64,000 nucleotides of DNA. Origin: Parietaria judaica (Eukaryota > Streptophyta > Magnoliopsida > Rosales > Urticaceae). Made by a program: the position numbers and the translations under genes. Shown here one piece after another: positions 34,141 through 45,748 of the stretch. How positions within the stretch are numbered: position 1 is the first letter of the stretch; each line of letters starts with the position of its first letter. The stretch is from contig OX940866.1 in assembly GCA_954871525.1 (NCBI GenBank), positions 11,369,001-11,433,000 on the forward strand. The letters run 5' to 3'. A model generated the notes under the pieces. That model saw nothing but the letters and a program-made list of their open reading frames with translations. It did no database searches and had not been told where the DNA came from.

Positions 34141-34439
34141 ATCAGGCATTTTCGCCGTTTTGGGCTTGGTCGGTACCCTAAATGTATATATATGTTTTCT
34201 CGGCACTCTCGCCGGTTTCTTTATAATTTTGTAGACATATGTATATTGTTACCTTTTTTTGCGATGAGGTCAGCCAACTTCGTCGCCGATTTTGCGCCTT
34301 GGTTAGGATAAACCTCGTCGTGTCCGCATCAAACTTCGGTTTTATGAGGGTCGTCATCGTCGAGCGCGTCTCAATCAGATCTCCTCGAAATGTTGGTAAT
34401 GGCGTCTTCGTTGATGATTTCCCGGTGGAGGCGAGCTTT

Positions 34440-35370
34440 ATTTGATGACGAGCTGTCTGGTGACGAGCTCTTTTTGGTGACGATCTTCTATTGGTGATGA
34501 GCTCTTCGAGCTCCTCCTTCATAAGCTCCTCGAGGTCTTCTCTGTGATGAGCTCCTCGAGGTCTTCTCCTTCGTGATGAGCTCATCGAGTTTCTCCTCGT
34601 CGTGATGAGCTCTACGTGATGAGCTCTTCGAGATGAGCTCCTCGAGCTTTCCTCTTCGTGATAAGCTCTTCGTGATGAGCTCTTCGAGTTTTCCTCTTCG
34701 TGATGAGCTCATCGAGCTCCTCCCTTCGTGATAAGCTCTTCGAGCTTCCCTCTTCGTGACAAGCTCTTCGTGATGAGCTCTTCGAGATGAGCTCCTCGAG
34801 CTTTCCTCTTCGTGATAAGCTCTTCGTGATGAGCTCTTCGAGCTTTCCTCTTCATGATGAGCTCTTCGTGATGAGCTCCTCGAGCTTTCCTCTTCGTGAC
34901 AAGCTCTTCGTGATGAGCTCTTCGAGCTTTCCTCTTCATTATGAGCTCTTCGTGATGAGCTCTTCGAGTTTTCCTCTTCGTGATGAGCTCATCGAGCTCC
35001 TCCCTTCGTGATAAGCTCTTCGAGCTTCCCTCTTCGTGACAAGCTCTTCGTGATGAGCTCCTCGAGCTTTCCTCTTCGTGATAAGCTCTTCGTGATGAGC
35101 TCTTCGAGCTTTCCTCTTCATGATGAGCTCTTCGTGATGAGCTCTTCGAGATGAGCTCCTCGAGCTTTCCTCTTCGTGATAAGCTCTTCGAGTTTTCCTC
35201 TTCGTGATGAGCTCATCAAGCTCTTCCCTTCGTGATAAGCTCTTCGTGATGAGCTCTTTGAGCTTTCCTCTTCATGATGAGCTCTTCGTGATGAGCTCTT
35301 CGAGATGAGCTCCTCGAGCTTTCCTCTTCGTGATAAGCTCTTCGTGATGCGCTCTTTAAACATTTGTAAC
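34440..35370. repeat. Minisatellite block B inside the LARD
   Basis: About 930 bp made almost entirely of CTTCGTGATGAGCTCTTCGA and CTTTCCTCTTCGTGAT variants in a higher-order, irregular order. The Arg/Ser/Glu-rich peptides it could encode on - are repeat artefacts. Confidence 0.93.
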
Positions 35371-35398
35371 TTTCTCCTCGAGCGTTCGTTTTAAGCAA

Positions 35399-35975
35399 AT
35401 GACCTATCAAATCGAAGCTAAAGACATAATCTTTGAGAAAAACTAGAAATCATGTTTAGATGATAAATATAAACGAGAATATGGTCTGAGGAGCGACGGG
35501 CGACGAGCAGGAGTCTGACGAAGCCATCGCTCTCGGTAACCAATCTTCCGGCGTCCATAACTTTTTCCTCGAGCGTCTGATAGGGGCGAATGACCTGTCA
35601 AATCGAAGCTAAAGACATAATCTTTGAGAAAAACTAGAAATCATGTTTAGATGATAAATAGAAACGAGAATATGATCTGAAGAGCGACGGGCGACGAGCA
35701 GGCGTCTGACGAAGCCATCGCTCTCGGCAACCAATCTTCCGGCGTCCATAACTTTTTCCTCGAGCGTCTGATAGGGGCGAATGACCTGTCAAATCGAAGC
35801 TCAAGACATAATCTTCGAAAAAAATTAAGAAATTATGTTTATATGATAAGTAACAACGGGGATATGGTCCAAAGAGTGACGGGCGACGATCAGGCGCTTT
35901 ACGAAGCCGTCGTCCTCGGTGACCAATATTCCGATGTTCATAACTTATGCCTCGAGCATCCGATAGAGGCGAATG
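35399..35975. repeat. 191-bp tandem repeat, three copies
   Basis: AATGACC followed by (T/C)..AAATCGA recurs at 35399, 35589, 35780 and 35972, giving periods of 190, 191 and 192 bp. The array lies just inside the primer-binding-site end of the element, where a gag gene or leader would normally be. Confidence 0.93.
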
Positions 35976-36138
35976 ACCCGGAAAATCGACGATCAAGGCA
36001 AGGCCTGTAAGAAAACGCTAAAAACAAAACACAATTTTATTTATCAAAGGTAAAGACGAGATCAGCGCTCGGTGCTGTCGTTATCGTCGTCAGTCGTCTT
36101 CTCTTCGAGTTCCTGGCTGTGAGCTAGAGAAAAACTAA

Positions 36139-36156
36139 GCCCCATGGTGGGCGCCA
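36139..36156 (-). other. Primer-binding site of the LARD-like element
   Basis: Read on the minus strand, TGGCGCCCACCATGGGGC starts three bases inside the 5' LTR. TGGCGCC-type sites are widespread among plant Gypsy elements. This fixes the element's orientation. Confidence 0.8.
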
Positions 36157-36159
36157 AAC

Positions 36160-36755
36160 TGTAGAGGGCGATTTTTACCACCTTGCAGTCACAAGGAAAA
36201 CCGTAAAGAACGCAATAAAAATATATACACGATTATTCCCTGATTTATTTATCCCGAAAGGACTCGGTTTTCCCCGTTTATTAGCTTGGACAATCGAAGA
36301 ATAATGATAAGGATATGATTTGATGCCGCACCACGCCGCTCTCGACGAGGCTGCCTACGTACCCGGCTAACCAGGATCAGGTCATCACGTAGTTCAATGA
36401 GTTTTGGCTTGATCTCTTCATTCTTTCTCTTCTCTTTTTCGTTGGTTTTCTTCTCTCTTCTTTCTCTTTCCTCTCTTTTTCCTGCTTCTTGGCTGAATGT
36501 CTCTCGGCTGATTTTCTTAGATCCCCTCTTAATGAGGTTTCTTTTATTATTTATAGGGTTAGGGCTGATTGAGCCTTTTCACTTTGGGCTTTTTCTGCGA
36601 ATTGGGCCTTTCGTCATGGGTTAAGCCTTTCATCACAAACTGGGCTTTTATGTTGACTATGGTCAACATATTTCTTGCCTCTATTCGACGTCGTTTTTGG
36701 GCTGTAATGGCACGCCTTATGTTAAGGATGGATTTGACGAAATCTGACATCAACA
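36160..36755 (-). repeat. 5' LTR (minus orientation) of LARD-like element
   Basis: 596 bp, paired with 31654-32249. Its outer edge and target copy (GAAAT) lie about 555 bp before the start codon of the UBP gene. Confidence 0.93.
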
Positions 36756-36760
36756 GAAAT

Positions 36761-37254
36761 GCTTGTTAAAACCCTTCGTATTACGAAACGCCTCTGATAT
36801 CTCTTTCCATATCATCATACATAATACATATTATATACATACACACATAGAAATATATATATATATATATATATATCTTTAAAAAAATATAATATACTGG
36901 GTGAATGTAAATTGTAATACTCACTGGCTCTTCCTCAGCTTCTGCGTCACTCTCTCATGAAAAGCTTGTACATAAACTGAAGGGCCCTTTTCCAATGCGC
37001 CTTCGTTAGACCCTAATCGCTTCAAATTTCAGGTAACAAATTCGAATCCCCAATTTATATTTCAAGCTTTTCCCTGGGTTCTAATCGAAATCTCAATCTG
37101 GGTTTCTTCTTCGATTTTTATTTTTTTGGCGATTCTCGGATTGAGTTCATACTTATGAATGGATAATATTTATGGGTTTTGATTGGTAGTTCAGTTCAGT
37201 TCATGCTTGTATTGTATTTGTGCTTACTGAGTATCGATCGATGACTGAGATTTT

Positions 37255-37308
<54 letters not shown>

Positions 37309-37315
37309 GGTAGCC
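36761..37315 (+). promoter_or_regulatory. Promoter and 5' UTR region of the UBP gene
   Basis: The space between the LARD and the UBP start codon must hold the promoter and leader. A probable 5' UTR intron runs from GT at 37033 (after TTTCAG) to AG at 37309 (TATATTTAG), and contains a 46-bp TA microsatellite next to the acceptor. The leader exon would lie in about 36930-37032. No clear TATA box was assigned. Confidence 0.55.
37261..37306. repeat. (TA)n microsatellite at 5' UTR intron end
   Basis: A pure TA run of about 46 bp immediately before the predicted splice acceptor of the leader intron. Confidence 0.9.
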
Positions 37316-38132
37316 ATGGGTAAGAAGATTAAGAAGAAGGGTCGAAATCCTCTGAAGGAGAAGCGAATTGCTTCCAATACTCAGAAGAAAGCGTTGGAGC
37401 CGAGTAGCGTCGAGGCTGTCGATGGTGTCGTTTCGCTTGCGAAGGAGAAAAGGGTGTGCCCGCATTTCGAGAAAGGCATCGTTTTAGACGCTCTGGTGGC
37501 TAAGTTTGAGTCCCGTGAAGAGGCTGCTGCGCAGTGCAAAGACTGCAGGGAGGGGGCGGTTGATCGGAAGGGCGGGAGGTCAAAGGGCAAACACGGGAAC
37601 TCGAACTCGAAGGGGAGCGTTTGGGTTTGTCTGGCGTGCGGGCACTTTGCTTGCGGAGGCGTCGGGCTTCCGACGAGCCCGAATTCTCACGCTCTTCGCC
37701 ATTGCAGGCAGAACCGTCACTCGTTAGTTGTGCAGCTCGAGAGTCCCCATCTGTTGTGGTGTTTCCCATGCAGCTCGATTCTCGAACCCGAAAAGATGGA
37801 AGAATACGAGGAACAGAACAAGGCTTTTCTGAGCGTGAAGAAGCTGATAAAAGGGCAGGCGGCAGACGGGTCAACGAACAACGTCGACGATGATTCGTTG
37901 CAAGCCTGGAACAACTCAGTGGTTTCTGCGTCGAACGATTCAGAAAAGAAGCAAGGCGGTTATGTTGCACGGGGATTGATTAATCTCGGGAACACTTGCT
38001 TCTTCAATTCGGTTTTGCAAAACCTTCTTGCTATGAAGAAGTTGCGTGACTACTTCCTTAACCTGGATATATCGGTCGGACCTCTTACTATGTCACTGAA
38101 GAAGATCTTCATCGAAACGCTTCCAGAGGAAG

Positions 38133-38168
<36 letters not shown>

Positions 38169-41131
38169 GACGGGGGCGGCAAAGCGTGATTAATCCGGGG
38201 GCATTTTTCGGGAACGTTTGTGCCAAATCTCCCCAGTTCAGGGGATTTCTTCAGCACGATAGTCATGAATTGCTTCGTTGCTTACATGACGGATTGTCAT
38301 TAGAGGAATCGGCTATGCGAAAAACCATGAATTCTTCAAAGGAAAACGGAAACTCTTCCAGCCCGATTCATACCTTTGTGGATACGGTATTTGGGGGTCA
38401 ACTATCGAGCACCGTTTGTTGCCTCGAGTGTGGGCATTGGTCAACCGTGTATGAACCGTATTTAGATCTTTCCTTGCCTGTGCCAACTAAAAAGCCGATA
38501 TCGAAGAAGACCCAACAGTCAACCCGCTCAAAGAAACCGAAGCTTCCACCAAAGAAACTTGCTAAAAACCGGCCTAAACTCAACAGAGGCGCGGACTCTG
38601 TGTCCGATGGTTTGATTAGCAAAGATCAATCACAGTCTTGTTCTTCCGGCCCATCTAATTGTTCCGACGAAAGTACTTCGGTTGTACAAAATTTTCTGCG
38701 TCCCGATGAACGTGAAAATAAACCCGTCGCCGCTACCGAGGGATGTGAGAATAAGCATACTTATGAGGATGTAACCGAGCAAGCGTCTTCTTTCTTGGAT
38801 GATTTTTCATGGTTGGATTATCTCGAGCCAGAAGCTCTCTCAGATAACAACGATTCCGCTGTTCCCATACCTCTTCCTGATGTGGAAAACAAAGATATGT
38901 TGTTAAACAACGTATCTGAGCAGACCGTTTCTGAATCGGCTAATCAGATGTCACAAGTGAATGGCGAACGTAAACAAGAATCGGCCATGAAGCCTCAGTT
39001 TTCTTCAGTTAATCCATGGGAGGACGAGACACTTCCAGTGGCTCAAAGCTCGGACGTTTTATTGCTTCCTTCTAAAGACGGACCCGAACAAGAACCGGAT
39101 ACAAAGCCTCAGTTTTCTTCAGTAAATCTATGGGAGGACGACACTCTTTCAGTGGTTCAAAGCTCTGAAGTTTTATTGCCTCATCATAAAGACGAGCCCG
39201 AACAAGAACCGGACACGAAGTCTCAGTTATCTTCAGTTAACCCATGGGAGGACGAGACTCTTCCAGTGGTTCAAAGCTCTGAAGTTTTATTGCTTCCTCT
39301 TAAAGACGAATCCGACCAAGAACCGGACACGAAGCCTCAGTTCTCTTCAATTAATCCATGGGAGGACGAGACTCGTCCAGTGTTTCAAAGCTCGGAAGTT
39401 TTATTGCTTCCTTATATAGACAATAACTCTTCTGCTGTGGAGTTTGAAGCCGAGGCGACTTCATCAGTTCAAGGCGCTCAAGAAGATTTCGATGGCTTCG
39501 GTGCGATGTTCGATGAGCCCGAAGTATTTATCGGACCCAGTGCAGGGCCTGAAACCGGGTTTATGGCAACCAACAGCAGTGAATCAGATCCTGACGAAGT
39601 TGACGATTCGGATTCACCAGTGTCCGTGGAGACTTGTTTGGCTCATTTCACGAAGCCGGAGATTCTCTCCAAAGAAAATGCTTGGCATTGTGAGAACTGT
39701 TCCAAGTCTTTCATTCTTCAGCAGTCGCAAGTGAGTAAGCATTCGAAAATCGTGTCCGATTCACTGATCAATGGAAGTGAGACTAGTTTTGGCAGTTTGA
39801 ACAAGCTTGATTCAGCGCCAAGCTGCTCAAATGATCAAACCAACGAGCTCGTGAACGAATCTGAAGACTCTTCTGGTTCGTATCACACTTGCAGGCAAGA
39901 AAGCTTAAGCGACAATGCCACGGATTCAGGTCGCTCTGCTGACCACAGTATTTCTGAATCTACGACTAACAAAGCTAAAAAAGTCAGACCTTCGTCGAGG
40001 AAGAATCACAAATGGGACGACAGTGTGGAAGAGGATGAAGTAGATTCCAAAAGCGTAAAGGTCAAGAGGGATGCGACGAAGAGAGTCCTTATCAATAAAG
40101 CTCCACAGATTCTGACGATTCATCTCAAGAGATTCAGCCAAGATAATCGAGGCCGCTTAAGTAAATTGACCGGACATATTGCTTTCAGAGAAGTGATTGA
40201 TCTTAAACCGTATATAGATCCCAGGTAATTTTACGCTTCTATCCGTTCCTCTCTCTCGTACCAAGTTTCTTTTTTTATTTCAGTTTTGAAATATTGGGTT
40301 TTATTATCGAATTATAGAAATCATGTGTCTTTTTATTTCGGTCGTGTTTGCATTTTAAATTTAGCATATTGTTCTGGATTTTTTTGCACATGGATTCTTA
40401 TTTTTGTTTCATTACTCATTAGAATCATATATCTGAATTAATTGGTGGTTTTGAACAAAAATTTCTCTCCTTACCTGTTTCAGATCTTATTTATGGTTCC
40501 TCGGGATTTGGGATAAAACCGAAACATGGAACTGAGCTTGTGGTCTTCTTTGGCCCTGTCCCAATTTTTTGGGCCTTCCAAACCCCGGCTCTGTTCTGGT
40601 CCTGGTTTGGAAATAACCCGTATTTGTTTTTTTTTTTGTTTTTGTTTTTAAAGAGAACGGGGCCAGGACAATTAGAGAGCCCGGTCTCTTGGAAATTTCT
40701 TCAAAATCAAAGTTTTTTAAAAATTAATTATATGTATGAAAGTAAGAAATAACGGGACGGATATTTTGGCCCAGGCCATCCGGGTACGGTCCTAGTTTTT
40801 GTGCTGAAACCGGGCTTTGATGCCAAAAAATTTCACCTAATCGTGATTCTCAAACTTGAATTCTAGAATGTCGAAAAAACTATGTTAATGTAGTGAATAT
40901 TATGGCAGGTGCGATGGCGATGAAAGGTACGATTACCGCCTCGTAGGCGTCGTCGAACACCAAGGGAACATGAGAAATGGACACTACGTCGCGTACGTGA
41001 GAGGGAAGGCTGCGAAAAAAAGTGACGACATTTCCGTGTGGTACCATGCAAGCGACGCATACGTGCGTGAAGCCAACTTGGAGGAGGTCCTTCGCTGCGA
41101 CGCTTATATCTTGTTCTACGAAAAGGTTTGA
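37316..41131 (+). CDS. Ubiquitin-specific protease, UBP1/UBP2-like, 1043 aa
   Basis: Two coding exons, 37316-40224 and 40909-41131, join in frame through a GT-AG intron. The protein has a Lys-rich start, then a ZnF-UBP domain at about 47-155 (CPHFEKG, CKDC, WVCLACGHFACGG, HALRHCRQNRHSLVV). The USP Cys box GLINLGNTCFFNSVLQNL follows, with the catalytic Cys at about 228. The His box RNGHYVAYV has the catalytic His at about 995, near the C-terminus, followed by WYHASDAYV. A long acidic linker separates the two halves, as in plant UBP1/UBP2 and animal USP16/USP45. These enzymes remove ubiquitin from proteins; the zinc finger binds the free ubiquitin tail. The linker holds four tandem 38-residue repeats at about 558-700, which are unusual. 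All catalytic residues are present. Confidence 0.95.
38990..39445 (+). repeat. Four 114-bp (38-aa) in-frame coding repeats
   Basis: AAGCCTCAG-type starts occur at 38990, 39104, 39218 and 39332, exactly 114 bp apart. Each unit encodes a KPQFSSVNPWEDETLP-like block followed by VQSSEVLLLP and an acidic tail. Copies differ by point substitutions only, so the frame is kept. Confidence 0.93.
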
Positions 41132-42356
41132 ATTTGAAGCGACCCGGTATACTTCCTGTGAAATGCATTATTTTTTTCTTCAGTTACCGGAGATTTTGCT
41201 TGAAGGAGTTTCGTAAAGGTCGACCGGAGCGGAGGTGAGTGTACTACGATCACCATACACATTTTATACCATTCTTTTGACATTGAATTAGTTTCGAAGA
41301 TTAGCGAATACCAGTAAAAATGGTTGAACATAATTTTTTTTCTTCCTGAAGTTTTTTCGAATTTTCGAGTTTGAGAATAGGGAGAATAGGGGTGAGAGTG
41401 GTCATTGAGAAAATAGAGTTTTTTTTTTTTTTTTTATCGATTTAGTACACTATATGGATGGATAGATTGTGAAAATTTAAAATACATCTGATATTTTGAT
41501 ATTGCAACGAATGCCCCTTGATTATACAATCGTCGTCTTTTCTCCCCTGATCTTCTAATTAAATTCTTCGCCGCCTATACATTTAAAATTTCTAATCTTA
41601 AATGTTTCAGAAATTGGATTTTTGTTATATTATGGCTGAGCATGTTAATATTTACTAGTGTTGGTTCTAGATTTATGTTATATATATATATATATGTTCA
41701 GCTTCATAGATCTAAATTCTTTCTATTTGGTTAATTCATGAGATTTTTATCAAATTGCCATTTATGTGGTAAACGTTTATGAAAAATAATTATCAAAATA
41801 TTACACACAAAATTAAAAAAAAAAAAGCATTTTTATTTGTATGAGCCCGGGGTTGATTTTGTAGAGTGAAAAAATAACATTACAGAAATGAAGACGTTAA
41901 CCCGGTCTTAAACATAGATATCGAAAACTATTTGAATACGTTAATTCGGTCATTTGACACCTCCGAGAATATACTGTAATATATATATATATATATATAG
42001 ATACATGACTCATAACTTGGATATATATGTTCCTAATTTTTTATTTTTTATAGGAAATGTTCCTAATATTTCTTATGTAATACAATTATTCAACAACATA
42101 TGGGCTTTTCTTTATACTGAATAATGCATTACAAGAGAGAAAAAATAAAACAAAGCCCACAAGAAACCTGCACTGCATTCAATTCAAACTCCAAAAATAA
42201 TGCAATAAATACTGAAAAAACAAAAAAAGGCAAAAGGGAAAAAGAGACCCAAAGTGAAGAAGTGTCATAAAACAAACCAATTAGAAGAAGCATACAGCAA
42301 AAAAGCTCTCATTCTCTCACTCTCTGTCTCACTTGAAGCTTGAGAGCTATTATAAC
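41132..42356. other. UBP 3' region and PDCB-like promoter
   Basis: The first part should be the 3' UTR of the UBP gene. The rest is AT-rich, with TA microsatellites near 41680 and 41980. A CT-rich tract (about 42306-42335) lies just upstream of the next start codon and is probably its 5' UTR. No other gene is seen. Confidence 0.5.
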
Positions 42357-43973
42357 ATGGCACCAAAGCCAAGTCCCTCCTCATTCATCTCCGTGATCCT
42401 CCTTGTCTTTGCCGCGGCTTCGGAGGCGGCTTCGTCGACGTGGTGCGTGGCGCGGAGCGACGCGAGCGTGGCGGCGCTGCAGACGGCGCTGGACTACGCG
42501 TGCGGCACGGGCGGGGCCGACTGCGCCCCGCTGCAGGCCACCAACGGCCTCTGCTTCCTGCCCAACACCATCCAGGCCCACGCCTCCTACGCCTTCAACA
42601 GCTACTACCACCGCCGCTCCATGGCCCCCGCCTCTTGCGACTTCTCCGGCACCGCCACCATCGCCCAGTCCGACCCCAGTACTATACTATTACTACCCTC
42701 TCTCTCTCTATATTTATACATATATATAATGTACGCGTATATCAATATATATATATATATATATGTTTTTAATATGTTTTTGTGTTGGTGTTTATAGGTT
42801 ACGGATCTTGTGTATACCCGTCTTCTCTGAGGTGAGATTTTACTACTTTATGCTCTTATATATATACATACAAACATATGTGATATTCTTCATGGAATCT
42901 CGTGTATTACATGCATGGCTGTTCTTTCTTCGGCTTCACGCAAATGAGATCTCTTCGCCTCTCTTCTTTATGCTCTTTGTTTTTTTTTTTTTTTGGAGAT
43001 ATATATATATATATTATAAAAGTATACTTCTTTTGCGTGAGGGCCAATCAGTGGAGTCCACGTGTCGTAGTGGATTTGACTTTGTTGACCGCTGAACAAG
43101 TATCGGTTTGAAATTGGAGTTTGAAAGGAAATGGGTTCTAAAAATTAAGAATATTTTGCATCATTTCATCTTTCAAATTTTAATTTTGATTACTTTTTTT
43201 TTTCTTTCTAACTTTATATATTACAACTAAATTTTGAAAAAATATATATATTAAAAAAATCTATCGCAATACTCATCAATTTTATGATATACTGATATAA
43301 TCAAATTGTATTTATTTTTAAAAATCTTACAAACACGGTGAAAATTCTAATTATATACTATATAATATATATATATACAGTACACACACGTAACGAGGAG
43401 GGGGTTTGTACTGCTCTGGGTCAGATAAATTTGAGACCGTTGGATGAGGGTGTATAGCGACGGTGAGATTTGAGGGAGTGGCAGAGTGATCAGAGTTGAA
43501 TATTTGACCAAATATGTATGGGCTCACTGAGGAGTCAAGTCATTCATCATTTTACTCACCACTTTTCATATCCTCTCTGTCCTCTTTAACTGCCACACAC
43601 ACAGTGCAGTACTGTAATTCACAATTTAAAAAATACTTAAATTGGTGATAAGAATCTTTTTTTTTTTTTTCAGCCATTTACTATTTTCATTATAATATAT
43701 ACACACTTACTTATTATATGCAATGCAATTATGCATTACTCCTTTGGCGAAATTTGCAGCACGGCCGGCGGGGGCAGCGCGTCGGGCTCGACGAACGGCC
43801 CGGTGACACTCACACCCGCAACGATGGCCTCGCCTGGCTTCAACGGCGGATACAACCCGGGAAGTGGAACGACACCCACGATACCCGACAACGTCGACGA
43901 ATCGCTAGCGACACGCAATCTCGCAGCCCGAAGGCTTGTCGTTTTGTGCGTCCTCGCGCTCTTCTTGTCGTAG
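42357..43973 (+). CDS. Plasmodesmata callose-binding (X8/CBM43) protein, 189 aa
   Basis: Three exons (42357-42678, 42798-42831 and 43760-43973) total exactly 190 codons with the stop. ATG 42357 is chosen because a signal peptide follows directly (about 1-25, hydrophobic to AASEAASS). An upstream in-frame start would spoil it. The X8/CBM43 domain starts at WCVARSDA and contains LDYACG, GLCFLPNTIQAHASYAFN and CDFSGTA; GSCVYPSS comes from the 34-nt middle exon. A G/S/T/P-rich linker and a hydrophobic tail (LVVLCVLALFLS) indicate a GPI anchor. Family members (PDCB) bind callose at plasmodesmal necks and influence cell-to-cell flow. Exon 1 is strikingly GC-rich against its surroundings. Substrate and location are inferred from the family. 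Confidence 0.92.
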
Positions 43974-44565
43974 CGATCGGGAAAGAGGGTTGGCAGAGTT
44001 TTGTTAGAAAGTTGGAGCCAATTTAGCCGTTAATGCGATGGTTTTTATGTTCCATGATGTTACGTATCTGCTAAGCTTCCTTTTTTCTTCATCTATATTA
44101 GCTTAGATTTGGTCAAAACTTTGTAGGCCAAACATTCATTTTAATGGTACCAAGCATTTGGCTTAATTTTTTTATATCTAAATTAGTAATTACGAATCAG
44201 GGTGAAATTAGTAATTACAAGTGGGCAAAAACTGATTTGATAAATTATGAGCAAATTTTTAAAAAGTTAAGTAGGTGTGCATTTCATATAATTTCCTAAT
44301 AATATATGTAATTATATATACGTGTGTGAGTTTATGAGTTAATAACATAATTACAGATTACACGATTTCTTGAAATATTGTAGTTCTTTCTTTCTTGATA
44401 TATTGTAGAAATTTTGTAATTTATATAGCCGTTGAGGGGTTTTTTGTAATTCTGCTCTATCGATCGTTTTGATATTTTGTGTCAGGACTTAGGGACTGTA
44501 TTGTCATTTGAACAAAAGGCTTTAATACGAGATGTCTTAATTCATGTCGTTTTTTAATTCCGTTA
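43974..44565. other. 3' region of PDCB-like gene
   Basis: Probable 3' UTR followed by AT-rich intergenic sequence up to the MITE. No other gene is seen. Confidence 0.5.
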
Positions 44566-44574
44566 TTTTAATTT

Positions 44575-45033
44575 GGGTTAATGATGGTAAAAATACCCAA
44601 AGTTTGGTCAAAGAACCCCTCCTGTACTCAAAGTTTAAAAGTGGTGGCAAAAGTACCAGAAGTCGTATTTGGAAAGTTGACCACTCTATTCTCGTAACGC
44701 AGTTAACTTACCCGTTAACTCTGGCCACGTGGACAAACACGGGTTGCTGACATGACAATTTTTTGTCACGTGGAGGAGCCCAATTAGGGGTTTAATTTGT
44801 TGTTTTTTCATAAACGAGGCTAATGTGGACTCATTCACGTGGCAAAAAATTGCTATGTGAGCAACCCACGTTTGTCCACGTGGCCAGAGTTAACATGTAA
44901 GTTAATTGCGTTACGAGAATGGAGTGGTCAACGCTCCAACTGTGACTTTAGGTACTTTTGCCACCACTTTTAAACTTTGGGTACACGAAGGGTTCTTTGA
45001 CCAAACTTTGGGTATTTTTACCGTCATTAACCC
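44575..45033. mobile_element. Foldback MITE with perfect 9-bp target duplication
   Basis: The terminal inverted repeats are long: GGGTTAATGATGGTAAAAAT at the left and its near-complement at the right (ending GTCATTAACCC). Homology continues inward over about 200 bp per arm, with CCCAAAGTTTGGTCAAAGAA and GTGGTGGCAAAAGTACC segments. TTTTAATTT occurs exactly at 44566-44574 and 45034-45042, a 9-bp duplication of Mutator type. No coding capacity. Confidence 0.9.
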
Positions 45034-45042
45034 TTTTAATTT

Positions 45043-45748
45043 CAACGTTATGAAGTCGCTCTTATTCGTTCGGAATTAATTTCTTTGATAAGCTACATTT
45101 ATGTAGTTTAATTAATGCACCAATATCTTTTATTACGATTTTCGCATTACAAATTTCTATTAATTTAATATATATATATATATGTAAGTTTTGTCGTATG
45201 CATTTGGTTTGCAATTATGATTGTTAATTTTTACTTTTTGGTATAATTGGGTGAAACTGAAATCTATGATATAAGTTAAATTTAAAATACTTTTATACAT
45301 TTACAAAATAAAAAATTATTGTGTAGCACCAAGGGTTAGAAACCACATAGTACTTTATTATTTTTTGTTACATACGATCAGAAAATAGCGTTACAATCCA
45401 AACACGGATTCAAAGGCAAACTTTTTTTTTCTTCTCTTTATTATGAAGAAAAAATTATAAACTATTCCGACCTATCCTTCGAGAATAAGGTCGGACACTC
45501 TCATTCTCGAAGAATCGTTAATGGCATAAATAAAAATACAAAAAATACACTAAATGTGGAAGACGAAAGGTAATCATGGGTCTATGATGATGGTAACATA
45601 TAACATATAAATGATTTATATATATATATATATATATTTGTATTGTTCGTGTGATATCATTCATAAAGATATCAGTATACATTGAAAGATATTTTTTTTT
45701 TAGATATATATAAGTATATCTTCTATTCGACTTTGTTCTACCATTGAG
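45043..45748. other. AT-rich intergenic and phosphatase 3' region
   Basis: No further gene is recognised. The right end should be the 3' UTR of the minus-strand phosphatase gene. A TA microsatellite lies near 45618-45640. Confidence 0.5.

Larger units (their letters stand above)
31654..36755 (-). mobile_element. Non-autonomous (LARD-like) Gypsy-type LTR element
   Basis: Two 596-bp LTRs (31654-32249 and 36160-36755) with TG...CA ends are flanked by the exact 5-bp duplication GAAAT (31649-31653 and 36756-36760). Orientation is minus: a TGGCGCC-type primer-binding site lies next to the right LTR, and a polypurine tract (AAAATGGGGGACTAAC on -) next to the left LTR. About seven base differences between the LTRs were counted. 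The 3.9-kb interior holds no protease, integrase or reverse transcriptase, only three blocks of tandem repeats and a degenerate stretch. It must have depended on enzymes of a related autonomous element. One coherent but short plus-strand (antisense) open stretch ends near 33040; no family was recognised. Confidence 0.93.

Noticed and set aside
34178..35410. Several open frames giving Arg/Ser/Glu-rich or Ser/Leu/Phe-rich proteins
   Set aside because: They are translations of the CTTCGTGATGAGCT minisatellite in the LARD; frames on both strands stay open only because of the repeat composition.
42381..42772. Overlapping Arg/Ala-rich frames on both strands
   Set aside because: They are shadows of the GC-rich first exon of the PDCB-like gene.
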